From Melampsora larici-populina 98AG31 (taxonomy: Eukaryota; Basidiomycota; Pucciniomycetes; Pucciniales; Melampsoraceae): DNA of 64,000 nucleotides. Location of the stretch: NCBI RefSeq assembly GCF_000204055.1, contig NW_006768816.1, positions 303,998-367,997 of the forward strand. The letters run 5' to 3'. Position numbers and translations under genes: made by a program. The notes under the pieces were generated by a model. It was not told where the DNA came from, made no database searches, and was given only the letters and a program-made list of their open reading frames with translations. Below are positions 1-10,914 of the stretch, one piece after another. Each line of letters opens with the position of its first letter. Position 1 is the stretch's first letter.

Positions 1-680
1 CACATATCAATTTATAGATCTGATGTATATGGAAAAGCGGACGACCCGGTCATCACCTACTCCCAGGCGCCGAAACTTTTATGCAATTACGGCCCAGGTA
101 ATATAAATGTGCGCAGACAGCCGGCACTCTATGACACGGCAACTAGCCATATTTCTACGAGAATGTCGCTGTGGCAGATGCACGTGTATATAGCGGTAGG
201 GTGAAGCAAAATCAGGGGGAATGGCAGCCACAGTCTAGGTCTTGAGGGGTACAATCATCTTGAATGATTTTCAAACCATCCGGTTTGTATCCCTGACAAG
301 TTTCAACAGGGCCGATGTGAATTGCGGTGAGCCTCGGCCTCCACTGCCTGCACACTACAGCAGTCTTTTCTCGAGAGGGAATACATACTGGGTGTGATGT
401 AGATCATGACGGTCTTGGCCGGAGCGATACATGATGTACATATTCAACGTGACGACTGAGACCAATGTTCCACACTGAACTCGAATTAGCACTCGTCGTA
501 AATTGAGCTCTAACCATATCATCGAGGCCTACAGAAGGATTTGAGACCGTGTTTTAGCCAAGGGGAACCAGTCTCATGCTCTGCCTTGCGCAGCATCTTT
601 CGGTGCCGGCGAAGTGGTGCCGGAGTGGCGCTGTCGCGAAGATATCCGTCTCGAGTTTATATCCAGCCTGGGAATGGTCT
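1..680. other. intergenic, no gene seen
   Basis: I see no conserved coding frame or clear repeat here. It is upstream sequence of the first TPP-like gene. The 70-aa open frame at 541-753 has no recognisable features and overlaps the presumed promoter. Confidence 0.5.
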
Positions 681-687
681 TTGCTTA

Positions 688-697
688 CTATATAAGG
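688..697 (+). promoter_or_regulatory. TATA-like box of first TPP-like gene
   Basis: CTATATAAGG lies about 125 bp upstream of the ATG at 821 and is followed by a pyrimidine-rich stretch, as expected for a fungal core promoter. The call rests on sequence and spacing only. Confidence 0.45.
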
Positions 698-820
698 GGA
701 AGATCGTGACCAGTCTTCTTCAACCTCAATTTTTCTCTTTTCTCCTCTCGTGAAAACCTGTTCTGATTTATTTATACAACTTAAAAATTGAATCTTCGCG
801 TGAATTGATAAGATCTCGTC

Positions 821-2201
821 ATGGGCTTCAATAGTTCATACATTCGTTTCTGGGCTGGTTTGGCCATATCACTCTCTTTCAACTCAATTAGCCAGTCTGC
901 GTTCATCCCCTTCATCGATGGGGCAAAGGCTGCGCAACAGGTGACCGTAAAGGATATCTCCACTCTTGATAACGCCAAAGTTGTGAAAGATATCAATGCC
1001 GCCTCGGATTCGGAAAAAGGAAAGGTTCTTTTGATGTTTGACATTGATGTGAGCGCTTTCAAGTCCTTCTGATCAATCATCAATGCAGCGATAAGAAAGA
1101 AGTCTTGATCATGAATGTTATTGTGTCCATTTGCTACAACAGGGAACCTTGAAATCTCACCTGGATAAATATAAAGAAAAAATCAATCCCTGGGTGCACG
1201 ATCTCCTCGGCTCTTTGTCCCAAGACCCAAGATTTGCGGTATACTTGAACACTGGGAGGTCAGACGAATCCCTGCGCGCCAGCTACAAAGGAGATGAATT
1301 CAAGCAAATGGGGTGGTATGCTGAGCACGGTACACTCTTCAGTGCTCCTGGAGATTCAAAGGCAACAGACTTACGAGACAGAACTCAAAGGCAATGGCTT
1401 GGTAGTACAATGGAGCTCATAGAGGGTCAGTTGAGATGCCCAGAAAAACCCTGTCATGCTCAATTCTGACTCCTTCATCTGTAATGATAGACATGCTAGT
1501 CAGCAAGTCTGATGGCAAAGGTCAGATACACTTCCTTACTATTCCTTTTTTTATCAATCAACCCATGTCCGATCTACTGATGGCACAGCTTGACTTTTGA
1601 TTCTTAGAATTATGGCCAGGTAAAGCGTCAAGGGACCAAGCAAAACAGGCCACTATTTCTTTCACCACGAGGCACCCGAACAAAGAATGTATGTGTTTTT
1701 GATCAGATCCTTTGATTCTCCGCAAAACTAAATCCTCGCATGAAAACTGCAGTTGACCAATTCTTCGAAGACCTCAAGGAAAAGCTGAAAGAAACATCTG
1801 TAGTTACTCAACACAAGGAGACAAAAACCTTGATTGAGGTCACACCAATAGGTATTAACAAAGGAACAGCAGTTGATCATTTGATGAGGCAAAAACAATA
1901 TGATCTTGCGCTGGCAGCTGGAGATGATGAGCGGGATTTCACAATGCACGAAAGAATTCGACAGAATATGATGGAAGCGAAAAAAAAGGCTTATTCCATC
2001 ATCATCACACAGGATTCTGAAAAGCCAACCGCGGCAAATTACAAACTTGGACACTTTCATGATTTCGTGCGAGATCTACTAGCAGAATTGTCACCTGGTT
2101 ACAAGAACTCATATCCATTGAGAAAGTCACCGTCAATGCCGTGGACACAATCTGTTAAACTCAAAAATGAAAATGATGAAATTCATCAAGTAATTCGGTA
2201 G
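821..2201 (+). CDS. secreted trehalose-phosphatase-like HAD protein (copy 1)
   Basis: Four exons: 821-1048, 1143-1425, 1608-1688, 1753-2201 (346 aa). All junctions keep frame and use GT-AG. The N-terminus (about residues 1-27) is a hydrophobic, signal-peptide-like segment. HAD/OtsB motifs are complete only after splicing: DIDGT at 74-78 (nucleophile D74, acid/base D76), LNTGR at 111-115, the TPP-typical YAEHG at 135-139, INKG with K234, and GDDERD at 254-259. The family hydrolyses trehalose-6-phosphate to trehalose. Length is near that of bacterial OtsB and far below fungal Tps2, so this is a stand-alone phosphatase domain. A signal peptide implies export, which is unusual for this enzyme. 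It is paralogous to the gene at 15945-17176, with identical intron positions and phases. A ~25-30 aa C-terminal extension is absent from the paralogue. Substrate is inferred, not shown. Confidence 0.85.
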
Positions 2202-3461
2202 CTTTGTCAAACAATTGTCATATTACACAGCCCCTATCATGATCAAAGTTTTGTTTTTGTGTGCCAGAATATTTTTGTTATGTATCAGCAAAATGTCTTT
2301 AGGAGTAGCTAAAGTGTTTGTACTTCTATATCACAAGATCATTGATCCAAGTTGATCTGACATTAAATAAATGTAAACTATCCAATTGGGCGGCGGGCAC
2401 CGCAATGTGAGTGATGGCTGAGTTTCTCAGATATCATCAAAAACACACAAAGTAGGAAAGAAAAACCTCACTACAAGTGATTTTGTATCAATGAATTACA
2501 CCCTAAACTGCTGGTCACAGTGCTAGCATAATTCATCACTGGTATACACAGGAAGCATCAATTTCATTTCAATTTTCATGTTAATCAATCTTTTGACTTT
2601 TGTGTTCTCTCTGCACTTCAAGATGGACTACATGTTTCTATCATTGATGTTTCTGGTGAATGTGGGCTTTAATTGGATCAATTTCAACAATCTCAGAGGT
2701 GGCTTGCTTTTGCTACCCTCACCAGCATTCTGAGCTAGTCAACATTTTTTGGAATGTGTATCTGTGCAGTGATCTTGAATAACTTTTCAGATGAGGCACA
2801 ATAGCACTAACCACTATCCAAAAATTTAAGCAGAAAAGCAAGTGCTTTTGGCTTTCTTATGACTTGATAGCAACACTTTGTTGCCATGACAATTAAGTGA
2901 ATGACACAAAGCGTTGTTTTTTAGTTAGCATGACACGTATTAACATAAGCACATTCAATGTAATATTCTTTCTAACATCTTGACATCAGCTATTGTGTTC
3001 AATAAATCTTTACATACAACAACTGCCTTCTCTCTTTGTTGTTTCTTCTTTATTGAACTTAACAGTAATTTTCTCACAATCTCTTTTCTAGATTGTGATT
3101 TCTCTTTTTGAGCATCCATCAGTCTCATCATTAGACTGAAGTCTGATCTCAAACTTTGTCAGATAAATCCCGATACCACAATCTCTTTCAATTGTCACCA
3201 TCACATTTAGATTGCAGTGAAGTTTGACAAAAAATAGCATATGGATGTCTTAGACTTTTGTATCCTTCACTTTTTCTTTTTGAAGAACCAGGGCTTAGAT
3301 GGGTCATGTATAGATATTTAACTGAGACCATTTGAAACCACCATTATATTGAGTGTCTGATTATTTCTACAGCATAATGATATCACGTAGGCTCCTCTGG
3401 ATATGCAACAGTATAACCAATCACTGCATTCCAATATATTTACCACTCCACTGAGTGGTCC
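2202..3461. other. intergenic AT-rich stretch
   Basis: No supported gene. A Lys/Glu-rich open frame at 2955-3152 (-) has no recognisable domain and probably reflects composition. The first ~150 bases are presumably 3' UTR of the TPP-like gene. Confidence 0.5.
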
Positions 3462-3640
3462 TACAGTCAAACCCGCGCAAACACATAGTTTGGGGGGACA
3501 CCTTTTGCTATGCATTTTGACGGGTTATGCAATTCTGTTGTCAAGTTGGCAGTAAAACCCATCAAGATTCATGACTTTTTCTATGCATTATCACTGGTTA
3601 TGAACCTGCACAGGTATGCATTTGCGCGGGTTTGACTGTA
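3462..3640. mobile_element. Tc1/mariner-like MITE (179 bp)
   Basis: The ends are inverted copies of TACAGTCAAACCCGCGCAAA, reading inward from 3462 and from 3640, with about 24 of 26 positions matching. The outermost TA on each side fits the TA target duplication of Tc1/mariner elements. There is no coding capacity. Superfamily assignment rests on the TA duplication and the short terminal repeat. Confidence 0.75.
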
Positions 3641-4202
3641 TCACATTCAAAACTCAATCTGAGATTTAAAATCAAAGATGTTAACAAAATATTTGAGATA
3701 GAGACCCTCAAAATTTTCCAGTGGATCACAGGGAATTGACAGACTGAACAAGTGAATCTTTTCTCTGAAGTTTGAGTGTGTCATCATGGTCTATTGTCCA
3801 GGGAATTCTTCCTTTGTAAGTATCCCTCCTCATCATCTAACATGTCTGGAAATCTCAAAATTGAAAGATACATTTACAACTAGAAATTTAGAATATGATC
3901 TGTAATGACTGCACATTTAGTTCAACATCATTCCCTTTGAAAAGTAAATTGCAATCCATTTCCTGACAGTTTGATTTAGAGATTTTACCAACCTTGAATT
4001 TCCCTCTTTCTCAAATAATTTCACTCCTCCCTTATCAAGCCTATGATCAAAGTGATTGCTGACTAATATAGCTCTCCTCTTTCATAAATGTACATTCTTG
4101 CACCATCAAATCAATTATCAATCCACTACGGACCATTTTCCAACCTTTTGCACCTATATTTTTGCTTTTTTCCTCAAATCTTAACCTTTCAATCTTCTTC
4201 TG
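3641..4202. other. non-coding, remnant of a dispersed repeat
   Basis: About 3990-4190 resembles 24430-24600, for example the shared CACCTATATTTTTG inside similar flanks. That places it as a fragment of the LTR-like element mapped at 23209-24824. Nothing else is supported. Confidence 0.4.
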
Positions 4203-4750
4203 CACTGCAAACGTTATTCAACTTCCCCAAGTGGGCAGGGAAAAGTGACCGGGAGTATGATTTGTCATAAAATGATCTCTCACTCCACACCTGAGCCATA
4301 ACACCCACACTAGATATGTGTAGCAGGCTCAGTGAATATGTGGCCCTTTCAGATCAAAAAAAGCATTCAAAAGATTGACTACATACACTAACTCAATGTT
4401 TTGGTGTAATCTCTCAACTCAACTGCATGTAACACCCTTTCTGTTACTAAAAAATAGCTTCAACAATATTGCCTGAGCCGCTACAGAATTATATGTAGTG
4501 AATTTTTGGCACAATTTTTTCAAAGTCAAAAAAGTTACATATGGTATAACATGTAATTTATTTCTTCTGATGGGCAAGAAACTGAGCAGACCTGTATGTA
4601 CATGATAGACAACTATTGAATTAGCTTGCTGCACATATGTAGTGTGGGTGAAATGGCTCAGGTGTGCAGTATTAGATTCTTTTATGACAAACTGTACTAT
4701 TAATCATTTTTCTTTTCCAATTTGGGGAAGTTGAATGATGTTTACAGTCC
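4203..4750. repeat. long inverted repeat (hairpin element, ~550 bp)
   Basis: The ~130-bp arm at 4203-4330 is repeated in inverse orientation at about 4625-4750. Matching landmarks are TTCAACTTCCCCAA, TTTGTCATAAAA, CACACCTGAGCCAT and CACCCACACTA. The spacer is AT-rich and non-coding. This is probably a foldback-type non-autonomous element; I could not fix target duplications. Confidence 0.7.
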
Positions 4751-5300
4751 TTTCATTCCTTTCATATCACATTTAATTCTAATGGATATAAGCTGAATTA
4801 CTTTCTCTATCAATCTCAACTTTAATAGCAGATCATCAATTGAATCTTACTAATATTATTATTTTTAATATTTTTTGACTTTTTCTTTATTTCTTACTAC
4901 CCTTATTACATAGTATGATAAATTTGTGAATGATGAGTGATATTTGAACAATTTATAAGAAACTATAAGACATCTGCTGACCATCAAAACAACCAATAAA
5001 ATATTACTTTGAGTAAAAATATGTCTTTCACCATAAATTTGTAAAAGATTTGCTTATATAAGAGATCCCAATCACCACACGAGGTAATGTGATCTTTATA
5101 CAGTGCTTCCATGAACCAGTGGTATATTCTAGTGAGTAACCCGTACATCTGGTAGATACTAAATAGTCTAAACCTGGTTTTGGACCAAAAACTGGATATC
5201 TCATGTGTCAGGAGCTCTGTGGCACAACCATATCACTTCCTCACATATGTTCAACACCCTCTTGATCAAACTTAACAAAGTCCATTTCTCCATGCAAGTC

Positions 5301-6571
5301 TTTGAGCAAGGAAATTCCACAACTAATTGTTGCTTTTTGGCATGAGTACTCAAAGCTTTTTGTCTTCTTAAGTTTTTTTTGCCATTTCTTGCTTTCCTCA
5401 CTGATCACCCCAACCTGGCCCAACTATAAAAGTTGTTTGCCAGTATTTTCTACACACGCACATACCTGTAGATGTTGGAAATTCTGGGTGGTCAATTCTT
5501 TCTGTCCATTTGAAGGTTGTTAATATGTAATGCAGCCTGTATGGGGAGCTTTGTACAGGCCTGTTTTGGACTTCAAACCAAAACCCCAAATTTGGTTTCT
5601 GCTCACTGAAACAGTGATTCAGGTAATCAAAACTTGAGCAACTTTCTTTTGATGATAGAATTGGTTTGAATCTGCTTGTAATTTCAGGATTGTTGAGAAC
5701 CACAACTAAGACCATTGAGCCACTTTTTAAAGTGGAAGATTTTCACAGTTGACTATTTTATTTTCATTTGTGACAATTCTGGGCCAGCAACGCAGGTGTT
5801 GCGTGTGGCGCTGCACCTGTGTTCTTGTTTTTCTGACTGCACCATAACATAGAATCAAATTCTAGGTTGCGGCCTGGACCGCTGCGCAACAAGCTCTGTT
5901 GAATTGATGGTTTTTTTGGGCCGCAACAACATTTGTTGTGTTGCTACCCAATAGAATTTTAATTTGATGTTTTTTGGCGCTGTTGCGCCTATTGCGTTGC
6001 GCAACGGTCAAGGCACTGCACAACATGACCTCACCTTTTGTTGTTGCAGAACTTACCGCAACACAGCGTCTAATGCTGGTTTTTGTTATGTGTTGTGGAG
6101 CACAACACCAAAAATCATGTGTGTTGCAGCGTGGTGCGTTGCTGGCACAGGGTTGTTTGTGAGTAGATGAATTACCTTGGTCCAAATATGATATTCAGAG
6201 AACACTAGTTTTTACAGACAATTTAAAATGAAGGATGGGTGTCAACAAGCTCCTACTGCCTTTCTGATTTAGTGATAAATCTGCAATAATTACCTCCAAA
6301 TGGTGTACAGCAGAAATACAGTCCCACAGACCTTTACAAGCATGACGTAAGAGCTTGGAAAAAAACTTCAAGATCAAATTCATCAGAGTGATACCACCTT
6401 GATTAAGATTGGAACACATGTAGAACATACTGGCAAACAAATTTTGTAGAGGGGCCAGGCTTTGGTGATCAGTGAGGAAAGCCAGAAATTGGAAAAAACT
6501 ACGTAAGGAGACATAAGTTTTTGAGTACTCATGCCAAAAAGCAATGATTAGTTGTAAGTTACTTGCTCAAT
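5301..6571. mobile_element. long-TIR element with nested GC-rich insert
   Basis: About 165 bp at 5301-5465 returns in inverse orientation at about 6405-6571. Shared blocks include TTGAGCAAG, GCATGAGTACTCAAA and CTGATCACC. No transposase frame lies between the arms, so it is a non-autonomous long-TIR element. A GC-richer segment with its own short inverted ends sits inside at about 5783-6152. Confidence 0.65.
5783..6152. repeat. GCCAGCAACGCA-ended GC-rich insert
   Basis: GCCAGCAACGCA at 5783 recurs inverted at about 6142-6152. The interior is packed with TTGCG/CGCAA words, giving many short hairpins. It is compositionally unlike the AT-rich host element, suggesting a later insertion. No target duplication was identified. 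Confidence 0.5.
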
Positions 6572-6599
6572 GTCTCGCACAGAGCAAGGGATCTTGTTA

Positions 6600-7635
6600 A
6601 TTTTACCTCTCAATTGAATACCCAGCAACTTCTCATGGATGACTTCTCAGATAAGTCAAAACAATCATTCTAATCCTCCACCACAGGACCCTGGAGATCC
6701 CCTATATGCCTGCCTAATTGGGTATTTAGGAATTGGCTTTTTTTGGTAAGAAGGGTTCACATGCCCTGAGTAGGAATTTCAAACAGTCAGGAAAAAAATC
6801 AGCAACGGAGCCTTATTTAACACATAAGAATATGTAAAAAAGTGGGGATTTTCTTTGGTGTTGCTGATACAACTGAGGTAGGAATCCAGGCAATATTGGA
6901 TGATGTGTATAGATACCAATTCTGATGGCATCAAGTTTGAAGCTGAGGCAGGACATTTTTTTACACATTGTTACGTAAATGCTTATGGAAGAATGTCATA
7001 TTATGACTGTTGGTGGCCCTTGGCATTGAGATGTCTGAAATTCTGGCAAAGGTTGGCAAGAAGATTGTTTCAATCAACTAAAAATATTTGAAGTTTCCTG
7101 AAAGTCCCCAAAACCCCTCAATACTGTTCAATTACAACTCCTTCTGTTTGATCTTGATAGATCTTGATGATACTAGGGCATATCCACTCTATCTTGTGTT
7201 ATATCAACTTCTTTCATAGATTTTTCAGCTACAAGAAAGTTTTCATTGATAACTATGAATCAAACAGGCACTTTAGATAACTCAAGAAGGATTGAGATTG
7301 ACTTGACCAATTATCTAGAGGACAAATATTATGGCTGTGATTGAACCAGCATATCCGAGGAGATCACAGTGAAAGGGAAGACTAAATCAAAGGATGTAGC
7401 AAAATTAAACTCCGCAAGTTCATCAAAAGACGATTCTGCAAAGCCAACAACCAGCATTCAAAGTTGAAGTGGTGGTCTATCTTTGCCTCAACAAGACTGG
7501 CAGTGTCTCGTGTAGTGGATGCAGCTTTTTTGTCAATTTAATTCTTGATTTTTTTCTTGTACTACTATTTTATTATTTTTTGGACGCTGAGAAAAGATAG
7601 CAAAGGTTTTTCCTACCTTGAAGGAGATTAAACTT
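6600..7635. other. non-coding stretch
   Basis: AT-rich sequence with scattered short open frames (for example 6900-7091) and no family signal. I see nothing I can name. Confidence 0.4.
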
Positions 7636-10085
7636 CAAAATTCACCATTGAAAATCAGACAATACAGTGGTTGCTGGGTTTGAATCCAATTAAATACTGA
7701 AATTTGAACTTTTCATTTTTTTCTCAATGTCCAACATATAAAAAGATAGGTGTACCAAATTCCAGAAAAGATTGGGATGGAAATGCCAAAAAAATTGAGT
7801 GTCCTTATTGCAATGGAAGAAAATTTGGGGGGTCTCTTGAAAAAAAATGGTACTTTGTCAACAGGTAGGAACAACTCTGGCTTGCAGTGCTGCCAACCGC
7901 ATTCTGGGCAGTGCAGCTCAAATCTAGCTCACTCAGGATGGGTAACTTTGAGGGTAGCAAGGTGAAAAACTCAAGAAAATTTAGTAGCTGATAGCGGAAC
8001 TTTAAAAGTAGTGATTTTCTCACTGATATATGGTGTATAAAAGACTGTAGAGAGACATAAAATAACTAGCATTGTAAAGGGATGTAAAAGATCGCAAAGA
8101 TAAGGAAACAATGTACAAGGGTGTAGTGATTTATTTGGATTGGGTCCTGAAGAACTAGTGACTACTTCAGATACACTTTTAGGTTCAAGAATTAGATCTA
8201 ATCAGAGATCTTTCTTTGGAGAAAGGGGGAATGAGATTTCTGAAGTGCATTATTGTTGAAATGTAATATGAGATTCTTTTCTTCTCACACCACATTCAAT
8301 TGATAGCCAATGGGGTAATGAGATATAGATGATGAGACAACGGCTACCGCTAGATTTTGACACTGATGCATCAAGTGCAGTAGGTGATCTTTGTATCAGA
8401 CTACCATGATTGATAACATCAGATGTTAAATTTGAGAAAGGGGCAGATGAAAGTAACATTCTATTATCCTTATGAAACTGTAAATTGATTTGAGAATTGG
8501 AATGATGATGATGATGATTTGGTGTATTTAAAAAAATTGATCTACGAGAATTTGAATCAACTGGTTGAGCTCTTGGTCGATTTCAAATTGATATCAAGTT
8601 TTTTGTTTCAGTTTCAATTCTGGTATGTGAAAACAGTGAAGTGGAGTCTCCACTTCACTTGATTTCATTGATCTTGATATCTTTTTATTGTTGACTTCAT
8701 CTCTAATCATCTTTGCTTCTATCACTAGAGTTGAGCAAAAAGTGAGATGGTATAAAATGTAACATAAGATAGTCAAGAACTATTTCTTTCTTTGTCTTTG
8801 ATTGTATTCTTATATGACTCAACAAATTTAGAGCAATGAATAGAAATCAAGCTAATCCTGAAAAGCAAACTGTTAATGATAGTGAGAAGGAAAAACTGAC
8901 AAGCCGAGCTGATTGACTCAGTGGTGTTATATTGTGAGCAACTTGGCAAGAGAGTTTGATACAGGTGACGTTGATGATGATAAAACAGTTGATATGAGTG
9001 ATATTGTTGGAATTGTGTTGAGTAATTGAAGCTTTTCTAGAAAGAAGACAGATATGAGTCCAAGGTTAACAACTGGTACAAGCCGATAAGGTTGAAAGTG
9101 GTGAAATTCAAAGAAGAAATTACTTACCTTTATAGTATCATGAATTTTTTTTGTCCATGGCCGTGATCAAAAAGTTTTGACTTGTTGATTGAAACACTCA
9201 ATTTGAGTGGGGATGTACAGACTGCACCAGAAGCTCTAGGCCAGCTGGGTCAGCGTAGAATTCAGGAAGATTGAGATGGCAGCAGAAAGTGCAGCACCCC
9301 AATATTTTGGGCCGCAAATGTCAGCAGGAGGCGCAACACCCTGGGTCCGAGCTTCCTGGTCAGCAGAGCGGCTACGCCTGGCGCTGCGCTCCACGCTTCT
9401 GGCTATGATGCAAACCAGAGTTGGTAGGAATCCAAGTTTTTTTTGAAGACCAGTGAAACTTGTGTAGGTAGAAGAGCAAAATATCTGGGTACCATCGAAA
9501 ACCAGACAATCCAGTGGTTGCTGGGTTTGAATCCAGTTAAAAACTGAAATTTGAACTTTTTCATGTTTTCTCAATGTCAACATATCATAAAGTAGCTGTA
9601 CCAAATTCCAGAAAAAAATTGGGATGTTTCATTGATCTAAAACGACAAAAAAATTGAGTGTCTTTATTGCAATGGAAGGAATTTTGGGGGGTCTCTTGAA
9701 AAAACTGGTACTTCATCAACAGGTAGGAATCCAAGATTTTTTTTAAGACTGGTGAAACTTGGGTAGGTAGGAGAGCAAAGTCTCTGGATACCACTGAAAA
9801 CTGCTTGCTGGGTTTGAATCCAATTAAAAACTGAAATTTGAACTTTTTCATTTTTTCCTGATGTCCAACATATAACGAAATATTTGTACCAAATTCCAGA
9901 AAAAAATTGAGAGGCTTCATTGATCAGATGCCAAAAAACATTGAGGGTCCTTGATGCAATGGAAGGAATTTTGAGATGTCTTTTGAGACAAATGGTACTT
10001 TGTCAACAGGTAGGAATCCGAGATTTTTTGAAGGCCGGCAAAACTTGTGTAGGTAGGAGAACAAGATCTCCGGATTTCCATTGGG
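7636..10085. repeat. ~290-300-bp tandem repeat array, split by a hAT-like element
   Basis: Units carry landmarks in fixed order: GGTAGGAATCC, GTGAAACTTG, TGCTGGGTTTGAATCCA, ACCAAATTCCAGAAAA, TTGCAATGGAAG, GTCAACAGG. Unit boundaries at about 9423, 9722 and 10009 give periods of 299 and 287 bp. A further unit runs from about 7640 to 7871 and is interrupted exactly at GTAGGAA by the element at 7872-9423. No coding sense is apparent. Confidence 0.8.
7872..9423. mobile_element. hAT-like non-autonomous element, copy A (1552 bp)
   Basis: It begins CAACTCTGGCTTGCAG and ends in the inverse (CCAGAGTTG). The 7-bp direct repeat GTAGGAA flanks it at 7865-7871 and 9424-9430; with the preceding G this is close to the 8-bp duplication of hAT elements. 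It sits inside a tandem repeat whose uninterrupted units show the empty site. The interior has no credible transposase. Most of its length matches 22113-26382 in inverse orientation, where the relative is longer because of nested insertions. Confidence 0.8.
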
Positions 10086-10550
10086 AGGGTATATCGGAGC
10101 TCTCCACTGTCCAGGGTCCTGTGTGAATCATGTCAGGATTTTACATTCAACTGAAATTTTATGATCTTGGAGGCAATGATTCATGTATCAAAATCACATT
10201 TGACTGAAATAGCTATAAAAAAGGACTCTCCGGCCGGAATATTCACTCAAATCGGAGTGCGAAATCTTCCAGTCAAGAGTCGTGTATTGATGTTAACACG
10301 CGGCCACATTTACTGCAGGTTACTGCGGATGCTTGGGCACTATTCTTGACTTGGAGTAGCAACGCCGCGCTTCGGCCCGTTATGATATTGACCCCATTAC
10401 AGTTTTTGGGTATATCGGGCAGATATCAGGCTGAGACATGCGGTGCATGGCTTTGAGTCCATTCGCGCGATGTCATGTGTGAGGTGGTCGGTGCCAAATC
10501 GGTTTTGTCAACTCGATGGACAGTAGTGTACGGAAGATCATGTGTTGATC
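10086..10550. other. unassigned, somewhat GC-richer segment
   Basis: No recognisable coding frame; a 62-aa open frame at 10161-10349 lacks features. It ends at the Copia insertion point. Confidence 0.35.
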
Positions 10551-10914
10551 TGATAAACTTTTATAGAAGTTCAATCAGAACTTCGCTCAGGAAATAACAG
10601 AGAGATTGGAATGAAAAGCTCTCGAACCTATTCCGAACGGATTAGATAATATTCGTGAGGAAATGAACTCGAATGAAAAAGAGTAAAAATAGTTCAGATG
10701 AGAAAAAGGGGAACAACGGTTTCTGAACAGACACAAACTACAAATAGGTGAAAATTCTCCTCCTTCCTTTCCCAATCCGTCCTAGTCTCTTCTCATCTCT
10801 ATGTTTCATTGCTGACCTCTTCTTTATCCCAATCCGTCACTACTTGGTTCAACATGTGGTTTCCTACTTAGGTTAAGTGGTGGTAATGGTGAAGGAGCTA
10901 CAATAAGTTTAAGA
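10551..10914 (-). repeat. Copia 3' LTR (element orientation)
   Basis: 364 bp, apparently identical to 15228-15591. On the minus strand it begins TCTTAAACTT and ends AAGTTTATCA, a short imperfect inverted end. The gag-pol stop codon (10909-10911) lies inside it. Confidence 0.9.

Noticed and set aside
781..1083. 100-aa minus-strand frame overlapping the first TPP-like exon
   Set aside because: Antisense shadow of the exon at 821-1048, which has clear HAD motifs on the plus strand.
2955..3152. 65-aa Lys/Glu-rich frame (-) as a coiled-coil gene
   Set aside because: No splice context, no conserved motif, and composition alone explains it.
10587..10775. 62-aa frame repeated at 15264-15452
   Set aside because: It lies inside both Copia LTRs; its exact repetition reflects LTR identity, not a gene.
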